Assembly (NCBI RefSeq): GCF_002288005.1
Contig: NZ_CP016771.1
Coordinates: 744,001 to 808,000, forward strand
Direction of reading: 5' to 3'
DNA: 64,000 nucleotides
Source of the DNA: Candidatus Nanopelagicus hibericus
GTDB lineage: Bacteria > Actinomycetota > Actinomycetes > Nanopelagicales > Nanopelagicaceae
The position numbers were made by a program, and so were the translations under genes. The notes under the pieces were generated by a model that was not told the origin of the DNA, made no database searches, and worked only from the letters and a program-made list of their open reading frames with translations. Positions 1 through 8,677 of this stretch are shown here, piece after piece (within the stretch, counting starts at the first letter, position 1; every line of letters starts with the position of its first letter).

Positions 1-1052
1 AGCGTAGACAAATGAGTTTAGAGCTTGACCTGCCTCCTGTGGTTACAAAAAGTGGTAAGCGAGGAAAAGTGTCAGTAGCCTCAGCTTTTGGTGGCTTTAA
101 GGAAAAGACATCTCAATTAATCTCATCTAAACCAATCAATGTAAGCAAAGCTGAGGATTCAGTGGGCACTAAAAGGCGAAAAGTATCAAGAAGAGTCAAA
201 CGCAATCGAATTATTGCTTTGCTGTTGCTAGCTAGTTTGATTTTTGGTGGCTATCAATTAATTGGAGTGGGAAAAATTTCAGTTCCTTCACTTGCCGGAT
301 TGACACAATCTGAGGCCAAATCAACCCTGGCTGAGATTGGTCTTGCATCCGAAATTACAGAAGAAGTCTTTGATGAAGACATACCTAAGGGCAAAGTAAT
401 ATCTTCCAAACCAGCTGGGGGTGGCAAGGTTTCACCCGATGGTGTTGTTGGACTTGTGATTTCTAAAGGTCAAGAGCGAATACAAATTCCAGATCTTAAA
501 GGGGCAACCCCTGACGTCGCTTCCCAACAACTAGCAGCACTGGGCTTAACAGTCGGCGACATAAATGAAAGCTTTGACATGAAAGTTGCATCTGGCTTTG
601 TGATATTGAGTGATCCTAAGAGTGGCGCTGAAGTTAAGCGCAGTTCAATTGTAAATTTGATAGTCAGCAAAGGAATTGAGCAAATATCACTAGTTTCATT
701 TGTGGGCAAGGGCAGTGATGAGGCACTTTCAGAACTCACAAATAAAGGATTTGATGTGGATGCTACTTATAAGTTCAGCGATAATGTTTTCAAAGGGCTG
801 GTGATTTCGCAAACACCCGATAAATCTGAATCGATTAGTATGGGAAGTAAGATCGAGCTAATTATCTCAAAGGGGCCGGAGTTTGTATTTGTGCCTAATG
901 TTTTGGGGAAGAGCAAAAATGATGCGTCGGTTGATTTAGAGAATCTGGGATTAAAAGTAAGTATAAAAGGTAGCGGTAAGGTAAATAATATCTCACCTGC
1001 TATTGGCACAAAAGTGAAACAAGGCACCACAATCACCCTCACTTTGCGATAG
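1..1052 (+). CDS. C-terminal part of a PASTA-domain Ser/Thr protein kinase (PknB/PknL type), 5' end outside window
   Basis: The reading frame is open to the window edge; the first ATG is at 12, but no start need lie in the window. The visible part has a basic juxtamembrane stretch, one membrane segment at about residues 66-86 counted from that ATG, and four extracellular PASTA repeats (about 90-155, 156-222, 223-290, 291-346). This is the layout of the outer half of actinobacterial PknB-family kinases, which sense peptidoglycan fragments or lipid II and phosphorylate cell-wall and division proteins. A class II DAHP synthase lies about 3.3 kb downstream, as beside M. tuberculosis pknL, which supports the kinase reading. 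The kinase domain itself is not visible, so a stand-alone PASTA membrane protein cannot be excluded. Confidence 0.8.
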   Translation, partial: RRQMSLELDLPPVVTKSGKRGKVSVASAFGGFKEKTSQLISSKPINVSKAEDSVGTKRRKVSRRVKRNRIIALLLLASLIFGGYQLIGVGKISVPSLAGLTQSEAKSTLAEIGLASEITEEVFDEDIPKGKVISSKPAGGGKVSPDGVVGLVISKGQERIQIPDLKGATPDVASQQLAALGLTVGDINESFDMKVASGFVILSDPKSGAEVKRSSIVNLIVSKGIEQISLVSFVGKGSDEALSELTNKGFDVDATYKFSDNVFKGLVISQTPDKSESISMGSKIELIISKGPEFVFVPNVLGKSKNDASVDLENLGLKVSIKGSGKVNNISPAIGTKVKQGTTITLTLR

Positions 1053-1086
1053 AAGTTTCTCACCAATTCTCAGGTAGGCTCGCCAA

Positions 1087-1953
1087 ATGGCAATTGCAAA
1101 AACTTATCCAAGAATTGGGGCACATGTTCCAACCTCTGGCGGTATGGCTACACGTTCAATCGAATATGCGCTAACCATAAAAGCCGAAGTAATTCAGGTA
1201 TTTGCATCTAGTCCACGCACCTGGGCAACCTCAACACCAAACCCTGCAATGGATGAAGCATTTAAAGCCAAAACAAATGAACACGATATTGAAAGTTATG
1301 TTCATGCATCATTTTTAATTAATTTAGGCTCCCCTACGCTCTCAACATATGAAAATTCCTTGTCAGCTACTGCATACTCTTTGAAGCGAGGACGAGAGAT
1401 CGGTGCAAAGGGCGTAGTAATTCATACTGGATCTGCAGTTGATGAGTCACATGTTGAAAAGGCTTGGAAGCAAATTCATGAAGGTGTTATGCCAATCCTT
1501 AATAACCTAAAAGCGGATGATCCATGGTTGCTTTTGGAACCAACAGCAGGCCAAGGAAAATCACTTGTGAAAAAACTTGATGACTTAACTAAATATTTTG
1601 AGGCACTTGAATGGCATCCCAAGGTTGGCGTGTGCTTAGACACCTGCCATGTATTTGCTGCCGGCCATGACATAAAGAAGCCTGGTGGAATGAAGGAGAC
1701 CATGGATTTATTGGTTGAGATTGCTGGATTAGAACGAATTCAATTAATCCACGCCAATGACTCGATGGATATCTGCGGAAACCTCAAAGACCGCCACCAG
1801 AATATTGGTAAAGGTGAAATTGGTAGCAAGCCATTCATAGAGCTATTAGCTCACCCAGCGGTGGCTAATGCGCCATTGATTCTTGAAACTCCTGGAGCCG
1901 AGCCAGAACACGGAAGTGAAGTTGCATTACTAAAAAAGATGCGGAATAAGTAA
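1087..1953 (+). CDS. nfo: Deoxyribonuclease IV (AP endonuclease, Nfo)
   Basis: A TIM-barrel AP endonuclease of the endonuclease IV family, 288 aa, full length. It cleaves 5' of abasic sites in base excision repair using a three-metal zinc centre. Visible family motifs are the N-terminal GAHVPTSGG, the LDTCHVFAAGHD zinc-ligand block near residue 190, and the HANDS...DRHQNIGKGEIG block, which carries further His/Asp ligands. The start follows the kinase stop by 34 bases. The next gene begins at the base after its stop, so the two are probably translationally coupled. MutM elsewhere in the window acts upstream in the same repair pathway. Confidence 0.95.
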   Translation: MAIAKTYPRIGAHVPTSGGMATRSIEYALTIKAEVIQVFASSPRTWATSTPNPAMDEAFKAKTNEHDIESYVHASFLINLGSPTLSTYENSLSATAYSLKRGREIGAKGVVIHTGSAVDESHVEKAWKQIHEGVMPILNNLKADDPWLLLEPTAGQGKSLVKKLDDLTKYFEALEWHPKVGVCLDTCHVFAAGHDIKKPGGMKETMDLLVEIAGLERIQLIHANDSMDICGNLKDRHQNIGKGEIGSKPFIELLAHPAVANAPLILETPGAEPEHGSEVALLKKMRNK

Positions 1954-2826
1954 TTGAAAACTAAAGCATTTCTATACGCCGGCTTACTGGCAACAACTGC
2001 TGTTTGGGGTGGATCTTTTGTGGTAATGAAAGATTCCCTTGAACGCCAAGATGTCTACTCATTTTTAGCATCTAGATTTATCTTAGCCGCCCTCTTCATG
2101 TTCCTTTATCGCCCAAATTCTTTAAGAGGATTAGACCGTAAATTCATATTGCGGGCTTCTGTAGCTGGATTGCTTCTGGGAAGCGGGTTTATATTTCAGA
2201 CTTTTGGTCTAACTAAAGCAACTGTTTCAAACACCGGCTTCATTACGGGTTTGTACCTTGTGTTCACGCCTTTGATTGCATGGATCATACTTAAAAAACA
2301 TGTGGTAAAAATCCAATGGCTTGCTGTCGCTGTAGCCACTATTGGACTGTATCTAATTGCATATAACGGAATATCAATTGGACTCGGCGAAATTTTAGTT
2401 CTAATTTCAGCAATACTCTTTGCAGCTCAAATCGTGGCTCTAAGCGAATGGAGTGATGGAAAAAATGCTTACGCACTCACTTTAATTCAAATACTTGTCT
2501 CGTCCGTTATTTTCTTGCTCTTAACAATTAAGGATGGCTACCAACTTCCACCAGATGGGTCAGTCTGGTCAGCTGTATTTTTCACAGCTTTTTTTGCAAC
2601 CTTCCTAGGATTTTTGATACAAGTAAAAGCGCAATCGATGATGAGCGCGACAGCTGCTGGCGTACTTCTCGCCATGGAGGTGCCATTTGCTTTAGTTTTT
2701 GGTCTTTACTTTGACAATGACCCACTAACATTAAGAATTATCTCTGGTGGAACTCTAGTAATGGCTGCCATGGCAATGGTAATTTGGTCGGATACTAGAA
2801 AGATAAATCTTGGAGAATCAAAATGA
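1954..2826 (+). CDS. EamA/DMT-family transporter
   Basis: A 290-aa integral membrane protein of the drug/metabolite transporter superfamily, with two EamA repeats of about five helices each. The N-terminal TTAVWGGSFVVMK and the repeat sequence GLTKATVSNTGFITGLYLVFTP are typical. These proteins usually export amino acids or small metabolites; no substrate can be read from sequence. The start is a TTG directly abutting the nfo TAA, and the stop overlaps the threonine aldolase ATG by 4 bases (ATGA), so the three genes form a tight unit. Coupling to threonine aldolase makes an amino-acid exporter plausible, but this is only inference. Confidence 0.88.
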   Translation: MKTKAFLYAGLLATTAVWGGSFVVMKDSLERQDVYSFLASRFILAALFMFLYRPNSLRGLDRKFILRASVAGLLLGSGFIFQTFGLTKATVSNTGFITGLYLVFTPLIAWIILKKHVVKIQWLAVAVATIGLYLIAYNGISIGLGEILVLISAILFAAQIVALSEWSDGKNAYALTLIQILVSSVIFLLLTIKDGYQLPPDGSVWSAVFFTAFFATFLGFLIQVKAQSMMSATAAGVLLAMEVPFALVFGLYFDNDPLTLRIISGGTLVMAAMAMVIWSDTRKINLGESK

Positions 2827-3881
2827 CCAGTTCTAGAAAAGTCGATCTGAGGTCAGATACTGTCACAAAGCCATCAGCGGGTATGAGAGAAATTATGTCA
2901 GCAGCCGAGGTTGGTGATGATGTTTATGGTGAGGACCCAACAGTAAATTCTTTGGAAAATCGTGTCGCCAAACTCTTTGGCAAAGAGGCAGCTTTATTTT
3001 GTCCAACTGGTTCTATGGCTAACCAATTATCAATTCGGATACTAGTAGCACCTGGGGAAGAATTAATCACTGAAACAAACTCACATATTGTTAGGGCAGA
3101 ACTAGGAGCAGGTGCCGTATTTAGTGGAATTACTACTCGAACTTGGTTGGCCGATAGAGGATTATTAAATGCTGATGAACCACTCAATATTGCGAAGCCG
3201 GACTCAGGACCTTATCTAGTTTCGACAACCGCAATCGCAGTTGAAAATACTCACAACTTTGGTGGGGGAACTGTTCAACCAATTTCTGAGATAAAAAAAT
3301 TGCGACAAGAGAGTCAAAAACTAGGCATCTCGCTCCATCTAGATGGGGCACGTATTTGGAATGCTCATGTTTCCTCCGGTGTAGAGCTTGTTGAGTATGG
3401 AAATTACTTTGACACGATTAGTGTCTGTTTTTCGAAGGGTTTGGGAGCACCAGTTGGTTCGATAATGATTTCAGATAAAGAGCGAATTGGAAAAGCTCGG
3501 CAGTGGCGAAAAAGGTACGGTGGCGGCATGAGGCAAGTTGGTGTGCTTGCATCTGCATGTCATTACGCGTTGGATCACAATATTAAATTGTTGAAAATAG
3601 ATCATCAGCGGGCAAAGTTAATTGCAAAGGCAATTGCTTCCATTGCTCCGAATTTGATCAATCCTGAACATGTTGACACCAATATCGTCGGATTAGATTT
3701 AACTGGTTTAAAAATTACTGCTGCTGAGCTCTCATCCTGGTTACAAGAGAAGGGTATTTTGACAGGAGCGCTTGGACCAAAATATCTGAGATTAGTTACT
3801 CATCTTGACCTAACTGATGATGATATTGAGTATGTAAGTCAAGTGCTACCCAAATTATTACAGCGCGCCCTCGTGTCTTAA
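2823..3881 (+). CDS. ltaE: Low-specificity L-threonine aldolase
   Basis: A fold-type I PLP enzyme, 352 aa, that cleaves L-threonine or L-allo-threonine to glycine and acetaldehyde. The N-terminus DLRSDTVTKP and the GDDVYGEDPTVN block are hallmarks of the family. The HLDGARIWN motif (Asp174) binds the PLP ring nitrogen, and Lys205 in FSKGLGAPVGS should form the Schiff base. It overlaps the upstream EamA gene by 4 bases. Its last 24 bases overlap the end of the convergent ogt gene, so its C-terminus is encoded on both strands of shared DNA. A likely role is glycine supply or threonine catabolism. Confidence 0.93.
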   Translation: MTSSRKVDLRSDTVTKPSAGMREIMSAAEVGDDVYGEDPTVNSLENRVAKLFGKEAALFCPTGSMANQLSIRILVAPGEELITETNSHIVRAELGAGAVFSGITTRTWLADRGLLNADEPLNIAKPDSGPYLVSTTAIAVENTHNFGGGTVQPISEIKKLRQESQKLGISLHLDGARIWNAHVSSGVELVEYGNYFDTISVCFSKGLGAPVGSIMISDKERIGKARQWRKRYGGGMRQVGVLASACHYALDHNIKLLKIDHQRAKLIAKAIASIAPNLINPEHVDTNIVGLDLTGLKITAAELSSWLQEKGILTGALGPKYLRLVTHLDLTDDDIEYVSQVLPKLLQRALVS

Positions 3882-4349
3882 CAACCATTCTTTAATTTTT
3901 ACACCATAACCATAATTTCCTAGCGCGCCACCACTTTTTACTATCCGGTGACAAGGAACCACTGGCGCAATCAAATTGTTACCACAAGCAGTTCCTGCAG
4001 CCCTGATTGCAGCTGCTGATCCTGCTCGTTTAGCTAACTCTGCATAAGATAGTGTTTTGCCGGCAGGAATTTTACGCATTACCTTCCATACATCCTGCGA
4101 AAACTTTGCACCTATCTGACGAACTTTAATACTGTTAATGGCACCTAGGTCGCCATTGAAGTAATCGTCAATAAGCACAGAAATTACTGGAATCTGCTTG
4201 GCTTCTTTGATACCTTTTGAGAAATCTTCTTCAGAAAGTCTTGAGATTAGATTATTTAGACCTTTAAATCCTGCAGCTAGTAATACATTCTCATCGACGA
4301 TGAAATCTAAAACGCCAACTGGGGTCTTAATGGTTGAAGCTAGTAGCAC
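3858..4349 (-). CDS. ogt: Methylated-DNA--protein-cysteine S-methyltransferase
   Basis: A 163-aa suicide repair protein that transfers the alkyl group of O6-alkylguanine to its own cysteine. The acceptor is Cys133 in the PCHRI motif, and the DNA-binding helix-turn-helix region around residues 95-123 (SYAELAKRAG...AIRAAGTACGNN) is intact. The N-terminal half is a poorly conserved ribonuclease-like domain, as is usual for Ogt/Ada-C proteins. The 3' end overlaps the convergent threonine aldolase gene by 24 bases. The 43 bases downstream of aroG hold only an AT-rich inverted repeat that is not a convincing terminator. Confidence 0.94.
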   Translation of the reverse strand: MLLASTIKTPVGVLDFIVDENVLLAAGFKGLNNLISRLSEEDFSKGIKEAKQIPVISVLIDDYFNGDLGAINSIKVRQIGAKFSQDVWKVMRKIPAGKTLSYAELAKRAGSAAAIRAAGTACGNNLIAPVVPCHRIVKSGGALGNYGYGVKIKEWLLRHEGAL

Positions 4350-4392
4350 CTGCTGACTTTATCCTTTTTGATGCAAATATCAATATTTATTT

Positions 4393-5745
4393 TTAGCGAT
4401 CTCGGAGCATCTCTGCTACTAGAAAGGCGAGCTCAAGTGATTGGGTGTGGTTCAGTCTTGGATCGCACGCGCTTTCATATCTTGAGGAAAGATCTTCATG
4501 ACTTATTGCTTCTCCCCCACCAACGCACTCAGTGACGTCATCACCCGTAAGCTCTATATGAATACCACCTGGGTGAGTCCCCAACTTTTTATGGACCTCA
4601 AAAAATCCCCTCACCTCATCTAGTACATCATCAAATTTTCTAGTTTTATACCCACTTGGTGCTTCATAGGTATTTCCATGCATCGGATCACAGACCCATA
4701 AAACTATCGCACCTGATTTTCTAACCGCCTCTACTAATGGTGGAAGTTTTTCGCGAATTAATCCCGCTCCCATTCTGGTGATAAAAGTCAGCCGTCCTGG
4801 TTCATTACTTGAATTTAACTTATTTATGATTGCAAGTACTTCATCGGTTGTAGTTTTTGGTCCAAGTTTCACACCAATTGGATTATGGATTTTTTCTGCA
4901 AAATCGATGTGCGCGCCATCTAATTGGCGGGTTCTCTCGCCAACCCAAACAAAATGTGCCGAAACATCATAAGGATTGTTGGTGCGCGAATCGATTCTAG
5001 TTAGTGCTTTTTCATATTCTAAAATCAGTGCTTCGTGACTAGAGTAAAAATCAACAGATTTGAATGATTCCGGATCAACACCTGCCGATTGCATAAATTG
5101 AATCGCCCGGCCAATTTCCTTCGCCATTTCTTCATAACGAGCGCTGAACCTGGCATCTGCAGCGAAACCTTTATTCCAACTGTGAACTTGGCGAAGATCT
5201 GCAAATCCACCTTGGGTAAAGGCGCGAACTAGATTCAATGTTGCAGCGGAGGTGTTATAAACCCTGACTAATCGCTTTGGGTCAGGTGTGCGCGCATCTT
5301 TGGTAAATTCCAGATCATTAACCGCATCTCCCCGATAAGCAGGCAGAGTTACTCCATCTCGAGTTTCCATATCATTACTGCGAGGCTTTGCAAATTGTCC
5401 AGCCATCCGGCCAACCTTTATTACCGGCAGGGATGAGAAGTACTGCAGAACTGCAGCCATTTGTAAGATTGTTTTGATTCGATTACGAATTGAATCTGCA
5501 GTTGCTGCTGCAAACGTTTCAGCACAATCACCGCCTTGTAGCCAAAATGCTCTACCCAAAGCAGCTTCGCCGATTCGCTTCTTAAGATTGTCGCACTCAC
5601 CGGCAAAGACCAATGGTGGAAAGCTTTCTAGTTCAGCCACCGCTGACTTAACCGCTTCTGGATCAGGCCAGGTAGGTTGTTGAGCTGCAACTAATCCAGA
5701 TTTAAATATCGAGTTGGCATTCATAAGATAATGGTAAGCAATCAT
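4393..5745 (-). CDS. aroG: Class II 3-deoxy-7-phosphoheptulonate synthase (plant/actinobacterial type)
   Basis: This enzyme condenses PEP and erythrose 4-phosphate in the first step of the shikimate pathway. At 450 aa it has the class II length. Typical blocks are QQPTWPDP, LQGGDCAETFA, GRMAGQFAKPRS, HFVWVGERTRQLDGAH, GVKLGP and VCDPMHGNTYEA, covering the PEP and metal sites. The regulatory N-terminal extension is short compared with the M. tuberculosis enzyme. The N-terminus is uncertain: the annotated ATG is at 5745, but a second ATG at 5724 (MNANSIF...) is equally plausible, and neither has a clear Shine-Dalgarno. It lies between ogt and the phosphofructokinase gene, all on the minus strand. 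Confidence 0.95.
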   Translation of the reverse strand: MIAYHYLMNANSIFKSGLVAAQQPTWPDPEAVKSAVAELESFPPLVFAGECDNLKKRIGEAALGRAFWLQGGDCAETFAAATADSIRNRIKTILQMAAVLQYFSSLPVIKVGRMAGQFAKPRSNDMETRDGVTLPAYRGDAVNDLEFTKDARTPDPKRLVRVYNTSAATLNLVRAFTQGGFADLRQVHSWNKGFAADARFSARYEEMAKEIGRAIQFMQSAGVDPESFKSVDFYSSHEALILEYEKALTRIDSRTNNPYDVSAHFVWVGERTRQLDGAHIDFAEKIHNPIGVKLGPKTTTDEVLAIINKLNSSNEPGRLTFITRMGAGLIREKLPPLVEAVRKSGAIVLWVCDPMHGNTYEAPSGYKTRKFDDVLDEVRGFFEVHKKLGTHPGGIHIELTGDDVTECVGGGEAISHEDLSSRYESACDPRLNHTQSLELAFLVAEMLRDR

Positions 5746-5779
5746 TAGATGTTGATGTGGCTAATTAAGCCCCCATCAA

Positions 5780-6805
5780 CTACCCAAAGAAGATCTCCGC
5801 CTCTTTATATAGTTCAGGGTCTACCGTCTTCAATTTTGTCGTCGCAGAGGCTAAAGGTACCCGCGCTATCTTGGTGCCATGTAGCGCAACCATCTTGCCC
5901 CAATCCCCATCATGCACCGCAGTGATAGCGTGTAAACCAAACCTTGTTGCCAGCACTCGATCAAAAGCTGTTGGCGTACCACCACGTTGAATATGACCTA
6001 GGACTGAGGTGCGAGCCTCATTACCTGTTTTTTCTTCTATCTGTTTTGCTAGCCACTCACCGATTCCAGATAATTTCACATGTCCAAATGAATCAAGTGT
6101 TTTATCTTTCGTGACTAAATCCCCATCTTGCGGAATCGCACCCTCTGCAATCACAATAATCGGTGAATAACTCTGTTCAAATCTAGATTCAACCCACTTA
6201 CAAACCTGATCCAAGGAAAATTTCACTTCAGGAATTAATATGCAGGATGCCCCACCAGCTAATCCTGAATGCAAGGCTATCCAACCTGCATGCCTGCCCA
6301 TAACCTCAACTATTAGGGCTCGGTGGTGTGATTCTGCGGTGGTGTGTAATCGATCAATTGCCTCGACTGCAATATTCACTGCGGTATCAAATCCAAATGT
6401 GTAATCGGTATTATTCAAATCATTATCGATTGTCTTTGGAACGCCAACAACTTTAACACCTAGTGAATCTAATTTGGTAGCAACACCAAGCGTATCTTCA
6501 CCACCAATTGCTATTAATGCGTCCACCTTCATCTTTGCTAAATTTTCCTTAATTTTCTCCACACCATTATCGATTTTAAATGGATTTGTTCGTGATGAAC
6601 CTAAAATAGTTCCACCCTTAGGCAAGATTCCCCTAGTCGCTGGAACATCTAATTTCATTGTCAAACCTTCAAGCGGACCACGCCAGCCATCGCGGAAGCC
6701 TAGGAATTCATAGCCATACTCTTTAACACCTTTACGTACTGCGGCGCGAATAACTGCATTCAAACCTGGACAGTCTCCGCCGCCAGTTAAAACACCAATT
6801 CGCAT
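5780..6805 (-). CDS. pfkA: 6-phosphofructokinase with pyrophosphate-dependent active-site signature
   Basis: Phosphofructokinase family protein, 341 aa, phosphorylating fructose 6-phosphate in glycolysis. The N-terminal GVLTGGGDCPGLNAVIR and the MGRHAGWIAL, EGAIPQDG and GHIQRGGTP blocks are intact. The phosphoryl-donor motif reads GGEDT (residues 101-105), and the substrate-site motif is PKTIDND with Lys124. In this family ATP enzymes carry Gly104, whereas PPi enzymes carry Asp104 together with Lys124, so PPi is the predicted donor and the reaction would be reversible. This specificity is inferred. The 69 bases upstream are a divergent promoter region shared with the esterase gene, and a GGAG lies just before the ATG. 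Confidence 0.93.
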   Translation of the reverse strand: MRIGVLTGGGDCPGLNAVIRAAVRKGVKEYGYEFLGFRDGWRGPLEGLTMKLDVPATRGILPKGGTILGSSRTNPFKIDNGVEKIKENLAKMKVDALIAIGGEDTLGVATKLDSLGVKVVGVPKTIDNDLNNTDYTFGFDTAVNIAVEAIDRLHTTAESHHRALIVEVMGRHAGWIALHSGLAGGASCILIPEVKFSLDQVCKWVESRFEQSYSPIIVIAEGAIPQDGDLVTKDKTLDSFGHVKLSGIGEWLAKQIEEKTGNEARTSVLGHIQRGGTPTAFDRVLATRFGLHAITAVHDGDWGKMVALHGTKIARVPLASATTKLKTVDPELYKEAEIFFG

Positions 6806-6874
6806 TTAAAAACTCCATACCTTAAATGGTTATAAAAGTTGGTCTATATTGCTGGCTAAGTCTACTCTGCCGCA

Positions 6875-7813
6875 ATGGGATTAAAACCCGAGATAAAGGC
6901 GTACCTCGCAGAGCGAGCATCCCTTGATTTGCCACCGGTTTGGCAAGCACCTTTAGATGAGATTCGAGCAAACACAAAACTTCATCCCGCTCTGCAGCAG
7001 CCATTAATTCAGATCCAATCTGTAGAACAGCACATGATTTTGGGGCCAACTTCATCCCTTCCAATTCGAATTTATCGGCCCACTAATGAATCAAATTTAC
7101 CGGCGTTGGTATTTTTTCATGGCGGTGGCTGGGTTTTAAACTTCTTAGATATTTATGAACCAGCTCTTCGAACAATCGCTAAGCTTGGTAATTTTGTAAT
7201 TGTTGCAGTTGAGTACCAAAAGGCACCAGAACATCCATACCCGAGTGCACTTAATGATTGCTACGCCACCCTTCAATGGGTAATTGACAACGCAGCTGAT
7301 CTATCAATAGATCAATCAGCAATTGGTGTGGGTGGCGATAGCGCAGGTGGAAACTTGGCCTCTGCTGTTGCAATTAAAGCATTAGAGAAAAGGTTAATTT
7401 CACTTGCTTTTCAACTGCTGATTTACCCATGTAATGATCTAGATATGGCCTATCCTTCAGCAACAAATTTCACACAAGGATATGGGCTTACTACCCAGGC
7501 AATGAAATGGTTTTGGGATCAATACCTTTCTACAGCAAAGGATAGGCAGGATCCATACGCGGTACCAATAAAAGCCCCAACTTTGAGAGGAGTTGCACCT
7601 GCTATTTTGATTGCAGCAGAGTTTGATCCACTAACCGATGGAGTTAAAAATTACTATCAAAAATTGATTAAAGATTCAGTTCCTGCAATCTATAAAGAGT
7701 ATGCAGGCCAAATTCATGGCTTCTTTAATTTAAGTGGCGTAACTCCTGATGCAGATTCACTATACTTAGATGTTGCTAATGAAGTAAATGCAATTTTAGG
7801 AAGGTATAAATAA
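6875..7813 (+). CDS. Alpha/beta hydrolase of the hormone-sensitive-lipase (GDXG) esterase family
   Basis: A 312-aa esterase/lipase-like protein. The oxyanion motif HGGGW lies at residues 82-86, the nucleophile elbow GDSAGG puts the catalytic serine at 156, and the C-terminal AEFDPLTDG and GQIHGF segments supply the Asp and His of the triad. It has no signal peptide, so it is likely cytoplasmic. The family hydrolyses short-chain carboxylic esters, and the natural substrate is unknown. The gene is divergent from pfkA. Its stop directly abuts the TTG start of the next EamA gene, so the two are probably co-transcribed. Confidence 0.9.
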   Translation: MGLKPEIKAYLAERASLDLPPVWQAPLDEIRANTKLHPALQQPLIQIQSVEQHMILGPTSSLPIRIYRPTNESNLPALVFFHGGGWVLNFLDIYEPALRTIAKLGNFVIVAVEYQKAPEHPYPSALNDCYATLQWVIDNAADLSIDQSAIGVGGDSAGGNLASAVAIKALEKRLISLAFQLLIYPCNDLDMAYPSATNFTQGYGLTTQAMKWFWDQYLSTAKDRQDPYAVPIKAPTLRGVAPAILIAAEFDPLTDGVKNYYQKLIKDSVPAIYKEYAGQIHGFFNLSGVTPDADSLYLDVANEVNAILGRYK

Positions 7814-8677
7814 TTGACTAGGGTGGGTTGGGGCAGATTTGCCCTAGTGGGCTTCTTATGGGGTACTCCATACCTTTTTATAAAGGTTGCAGTTGAAGAG
7901 ATTCCACCCTCAACAATAATTTTCTTTCGGGTGCTAATCGGCGCACTGGTATTACTTCCACTTGCCTTATCTCAGAAAAAAATACTAATTCCACGAAGAT
8001 ACTGGCATATCGTTCTGATCTATACCGTTGCCGAGTTAATCGGTCCGTGGTATCTCATTACTAATGCTGAGCAAAAAATATCATCAGGACTTGCAGGTTT
8101 GTTGGTGGCCACTGTGCCAATTTGGGCAGCTATTTTTGCCTCGCTAAATGGTGATCACACTGTTTGGCATAAATCTCGACTATTTGGCTTGGGAATAGGA
8201 TTTATAGGAGTTGTAGCGGTTGTGGGCATCGAGTCGATAAGTGGTCGGCAAGACATCAAATCAATCGGTATGGTAATTCTGGCTGCAATTGGGTATGCCT
8301 ATGCGGTGAATATGATTAATCGCAAAATTCCGACTGTTCCTGGGATTGGATTAAATGCCTGGGCGATGATCATTACCACCATTTTCTATTTTCCATTTGC
8401 GGTTGCTAATTGGCCAACTAAAACTCCCTCTACCGAAGCGATTGCATCAGTAGCGGCACTTGGCATTTTTTGCACAGCAATTGCTTTTATTCTATTTTTC
8501 AAATTACTTGCAGAGGTTGGGCCACCTCGTGCTTCACTGATAACCTATTTGAATACAGCAGTTGCAGTGCTGCTAGGAGTAATTTTATTGGGAGAGCCAC
8601 TCACCTTAGGAATAATGCTGGGATTACCGCTGGTGCTAATTGGATCTTATTTTGCTAGTCGGAAAGTGCGTCTGTAA
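7814..8677 (+). CDS. EamA/DMT-family transporter (second copy)
   Basis: A 287-aa ten-helix membrane protein with two EamA repeats (N-terminal LVGFLWGTPYLFIKVAVEEIPP; second repeat from about residue 150). It is a separate family member from the one at 1954-2826, not a recent duplicate, since the sequences differ throughout. The start is TTG immediately after the hydrolase TAA, the same arrangement as the first EamA gene. Its final 23 bases overlap the convergent era gene. The substrate is unknown; pairing with an esterase could mean export of a hydrolysis product, but nothing in the sequence tests this. Confidence 0.88.
   Translation: MTRVGWGRFALVGFLWGTPYLFIKVAVEEIPPSTIIFFRVLIGALVLLPLALSQKKILIPRRYWHIVLIYTVAELIGPWYLITNAEQKISSGLAGLLVATVPIWAAIFASLNGDHTVWHKSRLFGLGIGFIGVVAVVGIESISGRQDIKSIGMVILAAIGYAYAVNMINRKIPTVPGIGLNAWAMIITTIFYFPFAVANWPTKTPSTEAIASVAALGIFCTAIAFILFFKLLAEVGPPRASLITYLNTAVAVLLGVILLGEPLTLGIMLGLPLVLIGSYFASRKVRL

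Noticed and set aside
4375-4388. AAATAT-ca-ATATTT inverted repeat between ogt and aroG as terminator
   Set aside because: It is all A/T, so the stem is too weak, and the T-rich side faces the plus strand although aroG is on the minus strand.
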